64,000 nt of DNA from Synechococcus elongatus PCC 11801. GTDB lineage: Bacteria; Cyanobacteriota; Cyanobacteriia; Synechococcales; Synechococcaceae. Below the pieces are notes generated by a model. The model did no database searches and had not been told where the DNA came from. It was given only the letters and a program-made list of their open reading frames with translations. The DNA lies in NCBI RefSeq assembly GCF_003846445.2, contig NZ_CP030139.2:744001-808000 (forward strand), written 5' to 3'. Below are positions 25,999 to 35,607 of this stretch, piece after piece. The position numbers were made by a program, and so were the translations under genes. Positions within the stretch are counted from its first letter, which is position 1. Every line of letters begins with the position of its first letter.

Positions 25999-27753
25999 AT
26001 GAGCGAAGGGCGTCGCCGCGATATCCAACCGAGCTGGGTCGCTTCGGGCTTAATGGTGCTGCGGGCTCGCAGTTGGGAACGCCTCCGCTTTGAAGTGGAG
26101 TATGGGTTGGGCCACGGTACGACTAGTAATGCCTACCTCATACAGGGCGATCGCACGCTGCTGATCAATCCGCCCGGTGCCTCATTTACGGAAATCTTTC
26201 TGGCGAGCCTCGAAGCCCAACGTCCGATTGGTGAACTCGATGCAGTGCTGCTCAGTCACGTCAATCCCAACCGAGTCAGCACCCTAAAAGAGCTGATGCG
26301 CCTCAATCCGGGGCTGCAAGTGATTGTTTCTAATCCAGCTGCGCAAGCGCTCGATAAGCTCTGGCAGGTAGAAGCGCAAGAAGCCCCGATTCCCCCCTTA
26401 GATCTCAAGATTGTGCGGGCAGAAGAAACCCTCGATCTGGGGCGGGGGAAAGTGCTGCAACTGATTCCAACCCCCACTCCCCGCTGGCCAGACGGACTGT
26501 GCGTTTTCGATGAGCAAACGGGCTGGCTGCTCTCTGACAAATTTTTCAGTGCTCATCTCTGCCAAGATGCTCTCTTCGACGAGGGATGGACCTCTTTTCG
26601 AGAGGATCAGCGGTATTACTTTGACTGCGTCATGGCGCCGCAGGTCCGCCAGGTCCAAACGGTGCTGGCAAAATTCAGTCGTCTGCCAGTTCAGGGGTAT
26701 GCGCCGAGTCACGGACCACTGATTCGCTATGGCTTGCACGACCTGACAACTGCTTATACCAGCTGGAGCGATCGCCAAATTCAGCAACCGCAAATGGTGG
26801 CGCTGCTCTACGCCTCGGCCTACGGCAGTACCGCCACAATCGCCGAAGCGATCGCGCAAGGAATCACCAAAGCAGGAGTACGGGTGGAAGCCCTGAATTG
26901 CGAAGTTGAAAGCATGGATGACATCCGACAGACCCTTGAGGCCTGTGATGGAGTTGTCATCGGCTCACCAACTTTGGGTGGTCATGCGCCAACTCCAATC
27001 CAAACGGCGTTGGGAACCATTCTGGCAACCGTCTCTCGAGATAAGCCCGCCGGTGTTTTTGGCTCCTTTGGTTGGAGTGGAGAAGCAATCGATCTGTTGG
27101 AAAACAAGCTCAAAGATGCTGGTTTTCGCCTTGCTTTCGAACCCATTCGAGTGCGGTTCAAACCGACTGCGAGCACCCTCAAGACCTGTGAAGAAGCGGG
27201 CACTGATTTAGCGCAAGCCTTACAGCGTCAACGCCGCCAGGCTAGTCGACAAACGAGTTCTAAGCTCCAAGATAGTGAAACAGAGGCTACGGCTCAGGCC
27301 GTGGGGCGTATCCTTGGCTCGCTCTGTGTGTTGACGACGCAGAAGGAAGAGATTCGCAGCGGCATGCTGGCCTCGTGGGTCTCGCAAGCAACCTTCAATC
27401 CACCCGGAATTAGTGTGGCCGTTGCCCGCGATCGCGCTGTTGAATCTCTCCTGCATCAAGGCGATCGCTTTGTGCTCAATATCTTGGGCGAGAACAAGAA
27501 TGTAGCCATTCAAAAACACTTTCTCAGACCCTTTAGTCCAGGAGCCGATCGTCTCGACGGTATTGAATTTAAGCTGAGTGATCAGGGACATCCCATTTTG
27601 ATAGATGCGGCCGCTTGGCTAGAATGCCGTGTTGCCAACCGGATGGAATGTGGCGATCACTGGCTGGTCTACGCTGTGGTTGAGGCCGGTCAGGTTCAAG
27701 ATGCTGAAGCCCGCACTGCCATTCACCACCGCAAGAGCGGTAGTCATTACTGA
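25999..27753 (+). CDS. flv1: Flavodiiron protein Flv1
   Basis: A 584-residue partner of Flv3 with the same three-domain order. The iron-ligand motif is altered: HVNPNR at residues 87-92 replaces HxExDH, and the next histidine is an arginine (PRWPDG). Loss of ligands is characteristic of Flv1/Flv4 proteins, which act in hetero-oligomers with Flv3/Flv2. The flavodoxin (VALLYASAYGSTATIAEAIA) and flavin-reductase domains are intact. It lies 226 bp after flv3 on the same strand. Confidence 0.92.
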   Translation: MSEGRRRDIQPSWVASGLMVLRARSWERLRFEVEYGLGHGTTSNAYLIQGDRTLLINPPGASFTEIFLASLEAQRPIGELDAVLLSHVNPNRVSTLKELMRLNPGLQVIVSNPAAQALDKLWQVEAQEAPIPPLDLKIVRAEETLDLGRGKVLQLIPTPTPRWPDGLCVFDEQTGWLLSDKFFSAHLCQDALFDEGWTSFREDQRYYFDCVMAPQVRQVQTVLAKFSRLPVQGYAPSHGPLIRYGLHDLTTAYTSWSDRQIQQPQMVALLYASAYGSTATIAEAIAQGITKAGVRVEALNCEVESMDDIRQTLEACDGVVIGSPTLGGHAPTPIQTALGTILATVSRDKPAGVFGSFGWSGEAIDLLENKLKDAGFRLAFEPIRVRFKPTASTLKTCEEAGTDLAQALQRQRRQASRQTSSKLQDSETEATAQAVGRILGSLCVLTTQKEEIRSGMLASWVSQATFNPPGISVAVARDRAVESLLHQGDRFVLNILGENKNVAIQKHFLRPFSPGADRLDGIEFKLSDQGHPILIDAAAWLECRVANRMECGDHWLVYAVVEAGQVQDAEARTAIHHRKSGSHY

Positions 27754-28116
27754 CGGCTGTTCCAGCCCACAATCTGAGCAGGGAGCTCATTCTCTGGAAT
27801 GGCTCTTGTCTGTCATGAATCTACCTTTCTACTGAGCGCGACCATCAGGACTTGAGAGCTGAGGCAAGCTGGAGTGAACCAGTCTGCAGATGGCGGCAAC
27901 ACCCTGGTCAATGACAGATCAAAGCACTTCAATACTTGTTTGCCAAAGATCATCCATTTTCTTCATGAAAATGAGTTTCGCTTTGGTAACATTAAAAAAT
28001 ATCAAAATAAAAATTAAAACAATTTTGACTGGCTATTATTTCGACAAATTAATCTCCGATTAACAAGGTCATTATTGAAATGCACCTATCTGACGGCGGC
28101 TAGTTGTTGATGATCT
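27754..28116 (+). other. Intergenic region upstream of the diguanylate cyclase
   Basis: 363 bp without a gene. The first 150 bp have normal composition; from about 27950 it becomes strongly AT-rich, as expected for a promoter region of the following gene. A TTGACT near 28024 has no strong -10 partner. Nothing else can be supported. Confidence 0.4.
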
Positions 28117-31100
28117 ATGAGTATTGACCTTCCAACCCTTTCTGCAACGCTCATTTTCCTCAACAGCCTGCAGACAATTGTGCTCGTCGTTCAGTCGCGA
28201 GTCATGCACTTTGCACCTCGATTGAATTATTGGAGTGCAGGCAATTTTTGCTTTATTCTCGGTCTTTTTCTTTATCTATTTGCAAGCACATTTACGATTG
28301 GTCAAATTGCCGCTGATTATGCCCTAATTCTGGGTTCAGCACTCATCTATTGGGGAACGCGAGAGTTTTTAGGGCTAGCACACTCTTGGGGTCGGTATCC
28401 GCTAAGGCTTGCTGTACTGTGCTGCTTTGCATCACTAGGACTGATTGAGATCAGTAGTGAATCGAACTATTTGGCTCAAGCCATTTTGACAGCGGCGATC
28501 GCTGTGTTCTCTGGGTTAACTGCTCGCCTACTGTTCTACTACCGACAGCGACTTGTCTTAATTCCATCACTTTTTTTAGGATCGCTGTTTCTCATCACGA
28601 TGATTTCTTGTAGCGGTCTAGCCACGTTTATATTTCTAGGACTTCTTGGCAAGGGTTTCATTTCGCTGGAGGTGCTGCAGATTGCAACCAGCTTTCAACT
28701 CTTGGCCACTAGCACACTTTGGACTTTCAGCTTAGTCCTGGCAATTAATCAACAGGCGGCCGTAGTCAGTCAAGAAGAACAAGAAACTGCAGAGAAGATT
28801 TTTAATGCTAGCCCTGATGCAATCTTAATCACACGGTTATCAGACGGTGTTGTGATTCGGGCTAACAATAGTTTTCTGGCGCTAACAGGTCAAACTCGTC
28901 CCAAGATTATTGGTCAATCCATTCTTGATGTAGATCTCTGGCGTAATCAGCGCGATCGCAGTCAGATGATTGATTGTTTACTGGCAAAAGGATACTGCGA
29001 AGACTTAGAGGTTCATCTTCAACGATCTGACCAAAGTGATTTTATTGGACTAGTGACCGCCAAAATAATTAAAATCAATGGTCAGTATCATATTATTAGT
29101 ACCATTCGAGATATCACCCAAAAACAGCAAGTTGAGCTTGCCCTACGTGAAAGTGAAGAACGGTTTGAACTAGCAGTTCGTGGGTCAGCTGCGGCTATTT
29201 GGGATTGGAATATTGAGACTGGTGATCTCTATTTTTCTTCTCGTTATCTAACTATGCTGGGATATGAGGCGTCTGATCCTTCAGTCCTGCCTGCTAAGGC
29301 GACGAGCTTTTTCGATTTCTTGCATCCGGACGATCGCGGCTCAATCCAAGCAGCCTTGGAGGCACATTTTTCATCTGCGCAATATCCCTATGATGTTGAA
29401 TATCGCCTGCAGCACCAATCCGGAGAATATCGCTGGTTTCAGTCCACTGGCATTGCTGTTCGCGACCCACAGGGTCAGCCCTACCGTATGGTTGGGTCAA
29501 CCATCGATATAACTAGTCGAAAACAAGCAGAGGAAGCACTGAGAGAAAGTGAGCAAAATTATCGTACGGTTGTCAATTCTGGACAAGCACTAATTTGGTT
29601 GGCAGGCGGTGATGGACTCTGCTATTACTTTAACTCCGCTTGGTTAAATTTCACTGGGCGATCGTTAGAACAAGAGTCTGGAGAGGGCTGGATTCAAGGT
29701 GTGCATCCTGATGATGTCCAAGCCTGTGTAAGTGCCTACCATGCAGCCTTCGCAGTGCGAGAAAGCTTCAAAATTGAATACCGTTTACGTCGTTATGATG
29801 GCGAATACCGCTGGGTACTGACTGAAGGAAGCCCTCGTCATGATAGCCGCGGAAAATTTTTAGGGTTTATTATCCACAGCCTTGATATTCACGATCTCAA
29901 AGCCATTGAAGCTGCCTTATATCGAGAGCAGGAGTTTACTCGCACACTCCTGGATAATCTCACAGATGGTGTCGTCGCCTGTGATGCACAGGGTTGCTTA
30001 GTACTCTTCAACCAAGCCGCTCGGGATTGGCACGGCTTCGATGCTTTAGCAATTCCCAGTAATCAATGGAGTCAGTACTACAACCTCTACGAGCCTGACG
30101 GATTATCACTCTTACCCACTGAAGCCATTCCTCTCGTCCGCGCGTTCAATCAAGAGAAAGTCCATGATACTGAGATGATGATTGACGCTCAGCATTGCTC
30201 ACCACGCTGGGTTTTAAGTTCGGGGGGACCATTCTTTGATGCTCAGAATCATTTTCTAGGCGCTGTCGTTGTCATGCGGGATATTACCGCTCAGCGGGAA
30301 GCTGAGAGACAACTCCAGCAGGCCCTAGGGGAAGCAGAACGTTTTCGAGCAGCATTAAATGAAGTCAGTTCCCATGTCTATATGAAGGATCTCAACTCGC
30401 ACTATACTTATGCGAACCGAGCAACCTTAGAGTTCCTCAACATCTCCTTGGAGGACCTCATCGGAAAAAGTGATTTTGATTTATTCCCAAAGGTGACTGC
30501 TCAATCTCTACGATCAATCGATTCGCGTGTCTTCCAAGGAGAACAAACGAGAGAAGAAGTTCAACTTATTCATCCTCAGAGTGGAGAAATGAGATTTTAT
30601 CTCGATCTCAAAACACCCATTTATGAGTCATTCAACAGCGGTAAAATTATTGGCTTACTTGGGATTGCTACTGATCTTACGGAACGTAGACAGCTCGAAG
30701 AACAACTGCAACAGCAAGCCACAACTGATGGACTCACTGGGATTATCAATCGTCGGCAGTTTATCAACCTTGCGCAAAATGAGCTCAATCGCGTTCATCG
30801 CTTTAAGAATGAGCTGCCGCTTTCCTTAGCCTTAATTGACATCGATCACTTCAAAGTAATCAACGATAGTTATGGACATACAATTGGCGATCAAGTGTTG
30901 ATGGTTTGGGCTGATATTTGCCAACAAAATATTCGTAAAATTGATATTTTTGCCCGTTTAGGGGGTGATGAGTTTGTCGTCCTTTTCCCCGAAACAGACG
31001 GCAGCCAAGCCTATCAAGTGATGCAGCGGATTCGTCAAACCCTGATTCAGCAATCGCTTAACCTACCCCAGCAAGCGATCGCAATTACCATTAGCGTCGG

Positions 31101-31236
31101 TATTGCCGTTTTGACGCCGGAAGTTTTTACTCTTGACCAGCTCCTTGATCGTGCTGACCGCGCACTCTATCAAGCTAAAAATGAAGGCCGCGATCGCGTC
31201 ATTTTGCTTGAGTCTACTTCTGAAGAAAATGCTTGA
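28117..31236 (+). CDS. Membrane-bound multi-PAS diguanylate cyclase
   Basis: A 1039-residue sensor. The N-terminal 215 residues form about six hydrophobic helices. Five PAS-type domains follow at roughly 225-345, 350-470 (with PAC QHQSGEYRWFQSTGI), 475-600, 605-730 and 735-865. A GGDEF domain spans about 870-1030 with an intact LGGDEFVVLF at 949-953 and DIDHFKVINDSYGH. It should make cyclic di-GMP in response to a membrane or ligand signal. No EAL domain is present. The gene is AT-rich compared with flv1. Confidence 0.9.
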   Translation: MSIDLPTLSATLIFLNSLQTIVLVVQSRVMHFAPRLNYWSAGNFCFILGLFLYLFASTFTIGQIAADYALILGSALIYWGTREFLGLAHSWGRYPLRLAVLCCFASLGLIEISSESNYLAQAILTAAIAVFSGLTARLLFYYRQRLVLIPSLFLGSLFLITMISCSGLATFIFLGLLGKGFISLEVLQIATSFQLLATSTLWTFSLVLAINQQAAVVSQEEQETAEKIFNASPDAILITRLSDGVVIRANNSFLALTGQTRPKIIGQSILDVDLWRNQRDRSQMIDCLLAKGYCEDLEVHLQRSDQSDFIGLVTAKIIKINGQYHIISTIRDITQKQQVELALRESEERFELAVRGSAAAIWDWNIETGDLYFSSRYLTMLGYEASDPSVLPAKATSFFDFLHPDDRGSIQAALEAHFSSAQYPYDVEYRLQHQSGEYRWFQSTGIAVRDPQGQPYRMVGSTIDITSRKQAEEALRESEQNYRTVVNSGQALIWLAGGDGLCYYFNSAWLNFTGRSLEQESGEGWIQGVHPDDVQACVSAYHAAFAVRESFKIEYRLRRYDGEYRWVLTEGSPRHDSRGKFLGFIIHSLDIHDLKAIEAALYREQEFTRTLLDNLTDGVVACDAQGCLVLFNQAARDWHGFDALAIPSNQWSQYYNLYEPDGLSLLPTEAIPLVRAFNQEKVHDTEMMIDAQHCSPRWVLSSGGPFFDAQNHFLGAVVVMRDITAQREAERQLQQALGEAERFRAALNEVSSHVYMKDLNSHYTYANRATLEFLNISLEDLIGKSDFDLFPKVTAQSLRSIDSRVFQGEQTREEVQLIHPQSGEMRFYLDLKTPIYESFNSGKIIGLLGIATDLTERRQLEEQLQQQATTDGLTGIINRRQFINLAQNELNRVHRFKNELPLSLALIDIDHFKVINDSYGHTIGDQVLMVWADICQQNIRKIDIFARLGGDEFVVLFPETDGSQAYQVMQRIRQTLIQQSLNLPQQAIAITISVGIAVLTPEVFTLDQLLDRADRALYQAKNEGRDRVILLESTSEENA

Positions 31237-31264
31237 TTAAGCGACAAAGAATCGCTCCAAGGAC

Positions 31265-31495
31265 TTAGCGCTCTCGACACAAACTGGAGAGAACTGAGTT
31301 GCGACAGTCATCCTCAAGCCAAGAGCTACGGGGGGCTTCACGCAGCCAGACTAAGACCATGATTAAGAGCGTAAGCTGCAGTAATGTCAATCCGGCTCGA
31401 AGATAGGCTCTCCGTGAGGTTCGAGCAGACGGAATAATGCAGGTGCGGCCGCTCGGGATCCGCCGCCGCGATCGCGAAAAAAGAGTCAATCCCAT
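31265..31495 (-). CDS. Possible small membrane protein
   Basis: A 76-codon frame in a 369 bp gap. It contains one convincing hydrophobic segment (LTLLQLTLLIMVLVWL), then REAPRSSWLEDDCRNS. The N-terminal third is Arg/Ser-rich and looks non-coding, so a true gene might begin later. No family is recognised. It lies downstream of htpG on the same strand, after a hairpin. Confidence 0.3.
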   Translation of the reverse strand: MGLTLFSRSRRRIPSGRTCIIPSARTSRRAYLRAGLTLLQLTLLIMVLVWLREAPRSSWLEDDCRNSVLSSLCRER

Positions 31496-31515
31496 AACCC
31501 CACACCGACTGAGCA

Positions 31516-31541
31516 AGCCTCGCCCTCAGCTTAGCGAGGCT
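31516..31541 (-). terminator. Hairpin downstream of htpG, candidate terminator
   Basis: AGCCTCGC at 31516-31523 and GCGAGGCT at 31534-31541 form a perfect 8 bp stem with a 10-base loop, 65 bp after the htpG stop. On the minus strand only a short TTG follows, so termination is plausible but the U-tract is weak. Confidence 0.4.
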
Positions 31542-31605
31542 ACTCTCAGAGGGCGAGCTCGTTAGGATGACGTTCTGTTAAGTCTAGGGTTCCCCTCAAG
31601 ATGGA

Positions 31606-33519
31606 CTAGCGAGCCGTCAATGCAGTGAGCACAGCATTCGATCGCTCAATAAAGGCTTTCATTCCATCAGCATCAAAGCCTTTTTGCGTCATCAAAGCCA
31701 AGTCATAAACATGGCGACAGAGTTGTGCTGCCAAGGCTTGACTCGGTGATTGTCCATCACTGCTTAGGATTGCACCTTGTTGAAGACTGAGGATGTTTTG
31801 CACTAAGGGATGTGCCGTGTTGACCAGCAAGATGTGATCATCAGGCAGGTTGCTGGTATCCTGACCCAAAAAGGCACTCATTTCACGCATCCGTCGTGCC
31901 GCTTCTGGCAAGAGCACCATTGCGGGCGGAGCGCTGGCATCTGTATCTTTTAAAGATTCAGTCCGCACATTGATACGCGGATTAGCGATCGCGGTTTCAA
32001 ACAGTTCCTTCAGGGTTTGACTGCGAGTTTTATTGGTTTTTGGATCGACAATTTCTGCTTCTTCAGCATCGAGCAACGTGTCATCCAGTTCAGCATCCAC
32101 TCGTGAGAAGCGAACGTCTTGATACTCTTGCTCTAACAAGCTAACGAAGTGACTATCGATGAAGCTATCGAGATAGAGAACCTCTAGCCCTTTCTTGCGG
32201 AACAGTTCAATGTAAGTCGCTTGGCTCGCGGCATCTGTGCAGTAATAGACGCGGTTTTCATGTTTTTCCTTATTCCGCTCTAGATAAGCTTGCAGGGTTG
32301 TGTACCAGTTGCCTTGTCCATCTTGGCCGCGATCGCTGCTGCTGGCCTCACTGAGATCTGCACTACTCCGGAAGACGAGGATCTCTTTGACTTGCTCACG
32401 AAATTTCTGATCGTTGAGGCAGCCAAACTTCACAAAGGTGCTGAGATCTGACCAAATATTCAAGTACTGATCACGTTGAGAACGATAGAGTTCCTTGAGG
32501 CGATCGCCGACTTTTTTAGCGATAAAACCTGCAATGCTCCGGACTTTACGATCGGCTTGGAGCGCACTGCGCGAGACATTGAGGGGAATGTCCGGGCTAT
32601 CGATTACACCGCGCATAGGCAACAGGAAGCGGGGCACAACTTCTTCGCAGTGATCGCTGACAAAGACCTGATTACAGAAGAGTTTTATCTGCCCTTGTGT
32701 GGGATCAATATCCGGTCGCAACTTCGGGAAATAGAGAATGCCGTTGACCTGATAGGGATAGTCTGTGTTCAGGTGAACCCACAGCAATGGATCATCTTGG
32801 AAGGGATAGAGATAGCGATAGAACTCTTGATAGTCTTCTTCTTTCAGATTGCTTGCTGATTCCCGCCAAATTGCTTTTTGTTTATTTAAGACTTCTCCGT
32901 CTAAGACAATCGGCACTGGCATGAAGTCACAGTAAGTCTTCACCAGTTGGCGGATACGAGCAGGCTCTAGATATTCCAGCTCATCTTCGCTGAGGTTGAG
33001 AATAATCGTGGTGCCTCGTTCTGTGCGGGTCCCTTCCGACAGCTCAAAACTCGGTGAGCCATCGCAGGTCCAATGGACTGGAACTGCATCCTGTTGGTAA
33101 GATAGAGTTTCAATCTCAACCCGATCGGCAACAATAAATGCTGAATAGAAGCCGAGCCCAAAGTGGCCAATGATTGGCTGATCAGCGCCACCTTTATACT
33201 TTTCGATAAAATCTTCTGCGCTGGAGAAAGCAACTTGATTGATGTAGCGTTTAATTTCATCAGCTGTCATGCCGATGCCGTTATCAGCAATTTTGAGTTG
33301 TTTGCGATCGCGATCGACACTAAGAGTAATTTGGGGTTCACCGATGTCACCCTGTAACTCACCTGCATAGGACACCATCTTCAGCTTTTGGATGGCATCG
33401 ACAGCATTAGAAATCAATTCCCGCAGAAAAATTTCATGCTCAGAATAGAGCGATTTTTTGATGATCGGGAAAATATTGTCGGTATGAATTGTGATATTGC
33501 CTTGCTCTAGGATCGCCAT
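31606..33519 (-). CDS. htpG: Hsp90 chaperone HtpG
   Basis: A 637-residue Hsp90. The N-terminal ATPase signatures are EIFLRELISNAVDAIQK, ADNGIGMT and GHFGLGFYSAFIVA. The middle domain has RGVIDSPDIPLNVSR, and the C-terminal dimerisation domain starts near 500. It is a cytosolic heat- and light-stress chaperone. The ATG at 33519 (MAILEQGNITIHTDNIFP) is preferred to the TTG two codons upstream. It is transcribed singly. Confidence 0.97.
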   Translation of the reverse strand: MAILEQGNITIHTDNIFPIIKKSLYSEHEIFLRELISNAVDAIQKLKMVSYAGELQGDIGEPQITLSVDRDRKQLKIADNGIGMTADEIKRYINQVAFSSAEDFIEKYKGGADQPIIGHFGLGFYSAFIVADRVEIETLSYQQDAVPVHWTCDGSPSFELSEGTRTERGTTIILNLSEDELEYLEPARIRQLVKTYCDFMPVPIVLDGEVLNKQKAIWRESASNLKEEDYQEFYRYLYPFQDDPLLWVHLNTDYPYQVNGILYFPKLRPDIDPTQGQIKLFCNQVFVSDHCEEVVPRFLLPMRGVIDSPDIPLNVSRSALQADRKVRSIAGFIAKKVGDRLKELYRSQRDQYLNIWSDLSTFVKFGCLNDQKFREQVKEILVFRSSADLSEASSSDRGQDGQGNWYTTLQAYLERNKEKHENRVYYCTDAASQATYIELFRKKGLEVLYLDSFIDSHFVSLLEQEYQDVRFSRVDAELDDTLLDAEEAEIVDPKTNKTRSQTLKELFETAIANPRINVRTESLKDTDASAPPAMVLLPEAARRMREMSAFLGQDTSNLPDDHILLVNTAHPLVQNILSLQQGAILSSDGQSPSQALAAQLCRHVYDLALMTQKGFDADGMKAFIERSNAVLTALTAR

Positions 33520-33641
33520 ACCCAAACAGAAACACTAACAGGACGGCTCGATCATAGGAGAGCCGCCTTGAGCAACGCAGGTCGGGAGGAGTTCGGATTT
33601 CCGTCCGCAGACTCACACAGTCACGATCGCAAGGTAGCTGT

Positions 33642-34382
33642 TCAGTGCTGGGGGGGCTGACGAGGATTCTGGCGATCGCGGCGCAGGGCTTGGGCTCGTT
33701 GTTGGAGGTGAATAAAAAACTCCGACTCTGTGATTTCTGTAACGGATTGCTGGACTCGACAAGCATCCACCTCTAGTTCCAAGCAGCGAATCCGTTCTTG
33801 CAAAGCGGCCTCCCGCTGCTGAACTTGCAGCGCCATTTGAGCAAAGGCTGCCGCTAAAGAGGCTAGTGAATGATCCGGGCTTTGTAACTGGAGCAAGGGA
33901 TCATATTGACCTCTTGCCAGCTGTTGTACGCCAGCCCCCACTTCGCTGAGAAATTGATTGGTATAGCGAAGACGCTGGCTCAGCATCGCCAAAAGCGCTT
34001 GGGCAAACTGAGGCGATTGTCGCAACAGCTGTTGAAAGTCATGGTTGGATAGGGCGTAGAGTTCCGTCGGCTCCAAAGCTCGACAGGTGGCTGATCGCGG
34101 TTGCCCGTCAATCAATGACATTTCTCCGATCAAGGATCCTGGTCCTAAGGCTCGTAGTAACGATTCGTGCTGCTCATCACTGCCATCTGCCACAAACACT
34201 CCCACTTGTCCGGCGCGAATCCAGTAGAGCGCAGCAGCCGGGTCGCCACAGCGGAAGAGGATGTCTTGCGACTGGAGCACCTGCGGTTGCAAACAGTCAT
34301 CAAGCTGGGCCAGTTCAGCCGGCGGGCAGGTCTGCAGAAGCTCGAGCTGCTGGAGTTCAGCCAGCCGATCAGGATCAATCAT
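33642..34382 (-). CDS. Cyclic-nucleotide-binding-domain protein with coiled-coil tail
   Basis: A 246-residue protein. A cNMP-binding domain occupies residues 10-130, with phosphate-cassette-like GSLIGEMSLIDGQPRSATC, and a helical region follows. No helix-turn-helix or enzyme domain is attached, so it is not a CRP regulator. Residues 175-240 (a QQREAALQERIRCLELEVD coiled coil, then VTEITESEFFIHLQQRAQAL and RRDR) closely resemble the C-terminus of the neighbouring receiver protein. It is the last gene of the signalling operon, overlapping the preceding stop by 8 bp. Confidence 0.82.
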   Translation of the reverse strand: MIDPDRLAELQQLELLQTCPPAELAQLDDCLQPQVLQSQDILFRCGDPAAALYWIRAGQVGVFVADGSDEQHESLLRALGPGSLIGEMSLIDGQPRSATCRALEPTELYALSNHDFQQLLRQSPQFAQALLAMLSQRLRYTNQFLSEVGAGVQQLARGQYDPLLQLQSPDHSLASLAAAFAQMALQVQQREAALQERIRCLELEVDACRVQQSVTEITESEFFIHLQQRAQALRRDRQNPRQPPQH

Positions 34383-35607
34383 GGCGATCGCGTGGGGTAG
34401 AACGATAACCGCGATCGCGCCGAATTTGGCGGGCGCGACTCTCCAGATTCCGGAAATAGTCGGACTCGGTGATCTCCTGAACTTGGGTCTTCACCGTTGC
34501 CGTATCAATTTGCAACTCCAAGCGCTGAATGGTTTGTTTGAGCTGGGTTTCTCGCTGTTCTACCGAGCGGGTCATCTGACGGAACATCCGCGCCAGCTGC
34601 CCTAAGGCATCATTGCGCTCCGCAACGGTCTGCAGGCGATCGCGATCGTAGTCGCCGGCCTCGACTGCCACTGCGGCATCCGTGACAATGGCCACATTCC
34701 GCAGGTAATCCAACTCGCGATCGCGCAGGCGTTTTCGCTCGAGGCAGGTCTCTAGACGAGTTTGGAGCAGGGTGGGTTCAAAGGGCTTGGTCAAGTAATC
34801 GGTGGCGCCCAAGCGCAGACAGCGGATCACGCTTTCTAGATCATCCAGTGCCGAAATCATCAGCACTGGCAGCTCGGCCAGAGTGGGGTCGGCCTTGAGC
34901 TTTTGGAGAACCTCGAAGCCGGTCAGCCCCGGCATCATCACATCGAGGAATAACAGATCAAATGGTTCCTGCGCTAAGAGCGTCAAGGCTTCTTGGCCAG
35001 AAGCGACACAGATCACATCATGTCCCAGACGACTGAGGCGGCGTTGTAAGACATCGCGATTGATCTCATTATCATCAGCTACCAACAGGCGTCCGCCAGC
35101 GATCGCCGGCTGGAGCGAGTCTGCTTGGCGATAGCGAAGAACGGCCTCGGCCATCTCGACCTCCACCGCTGACAGCGCAACCGTTGCCGGCTGTGCGGGC
35201 TGATCCCAAGCGGCCATTGCTTCAAGTTGCGCCAGTAACCGCTCGCCCGCCGCCCGAATCCGATTGAGATCCGTCTGACTCTCGGCCAGTTCTGGTGGGG
35301 CTTCCTCCAGCAGCAGTTCTACATAGCCGCAGACCGTATTGACCGGTGTGCGCAGCGCATAGCGCAGACGGGATTGGTAGTCGTCCAGACTGAGGGCGCG
35401 ATCGCTGCTCTGAGGATCGAGAATCTCGTTGACGAGCCGCAGGAGGTCCTGCCCCGCCGCTTCAATCCGCTCTAAATCCGCCGCGATCGCAGTACCCGCC
35501 CAGTCTTCGATGAGCAACTGGCTGTAGCCCAAAATGGCGTTGATGGGGGTCCGCAGTTCGTGCCGCCAGTGGGCCAGCAGCGCCAAAGACTCCAGCGACT
35601 CAGACAC
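34375..35607 (-). CDS. Tandem HisKA-like plus receiver protein without kinase ATPase domain
   Basis: A 410-residue protein. Two kinase dimerisation-type repeats come first: [19 protein letters not shown] with His16, and [20 protein letters not shown], where the histidine is lost. A receiver domain follows at about 183-300 ([18 protein letters not shown]; acceptor Asp222 in LFLDVMMPG; Lys in LTKPF). The coiled-coil tail has [20 protein letters not shown] and RRDR. There is no HATPase domain, so it cannot autophosphorylate and is probably a phosphotransfer or scaffold partner of the hybrid kinase, whose 3' end it overlaps by 8 bp. Confidence 0.85.
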   Translation of the reverse strand: MSESLESLALLAHWRHELRTPINAILGYSQLLIEDWAGTAIAADLERIEAAGQDLLRLVNEILDPQSSDRALSLDDYQSRLRYALRTPVNTVCGYVELLLEEAPPELAESQTDLNRIRAAGERLLAQLEAMAAWDQPAQPATVALSAVEVEMAEAVLRYRQADSLQPAIAGGRLLVADDNEINRDVLQRRLSRLGHDVICVASGQEALTLLAQEPFDLLFLDVMMPGLTGFEVLQKLKADPTLAELPVLMISALDDLESVIRCLRLGATDYLTKPFEPTLLQTRLETCLERKRLRDRELDYLRNVAIVTDAAVAVEAGDYDRDRLQTVAERNDALGQLARMFRQMTRSVEQRETQLKQTIQRLELQIDTATVKTQVQEITESDYFRNLESRARQIRRDRGYRSTPRDRHD

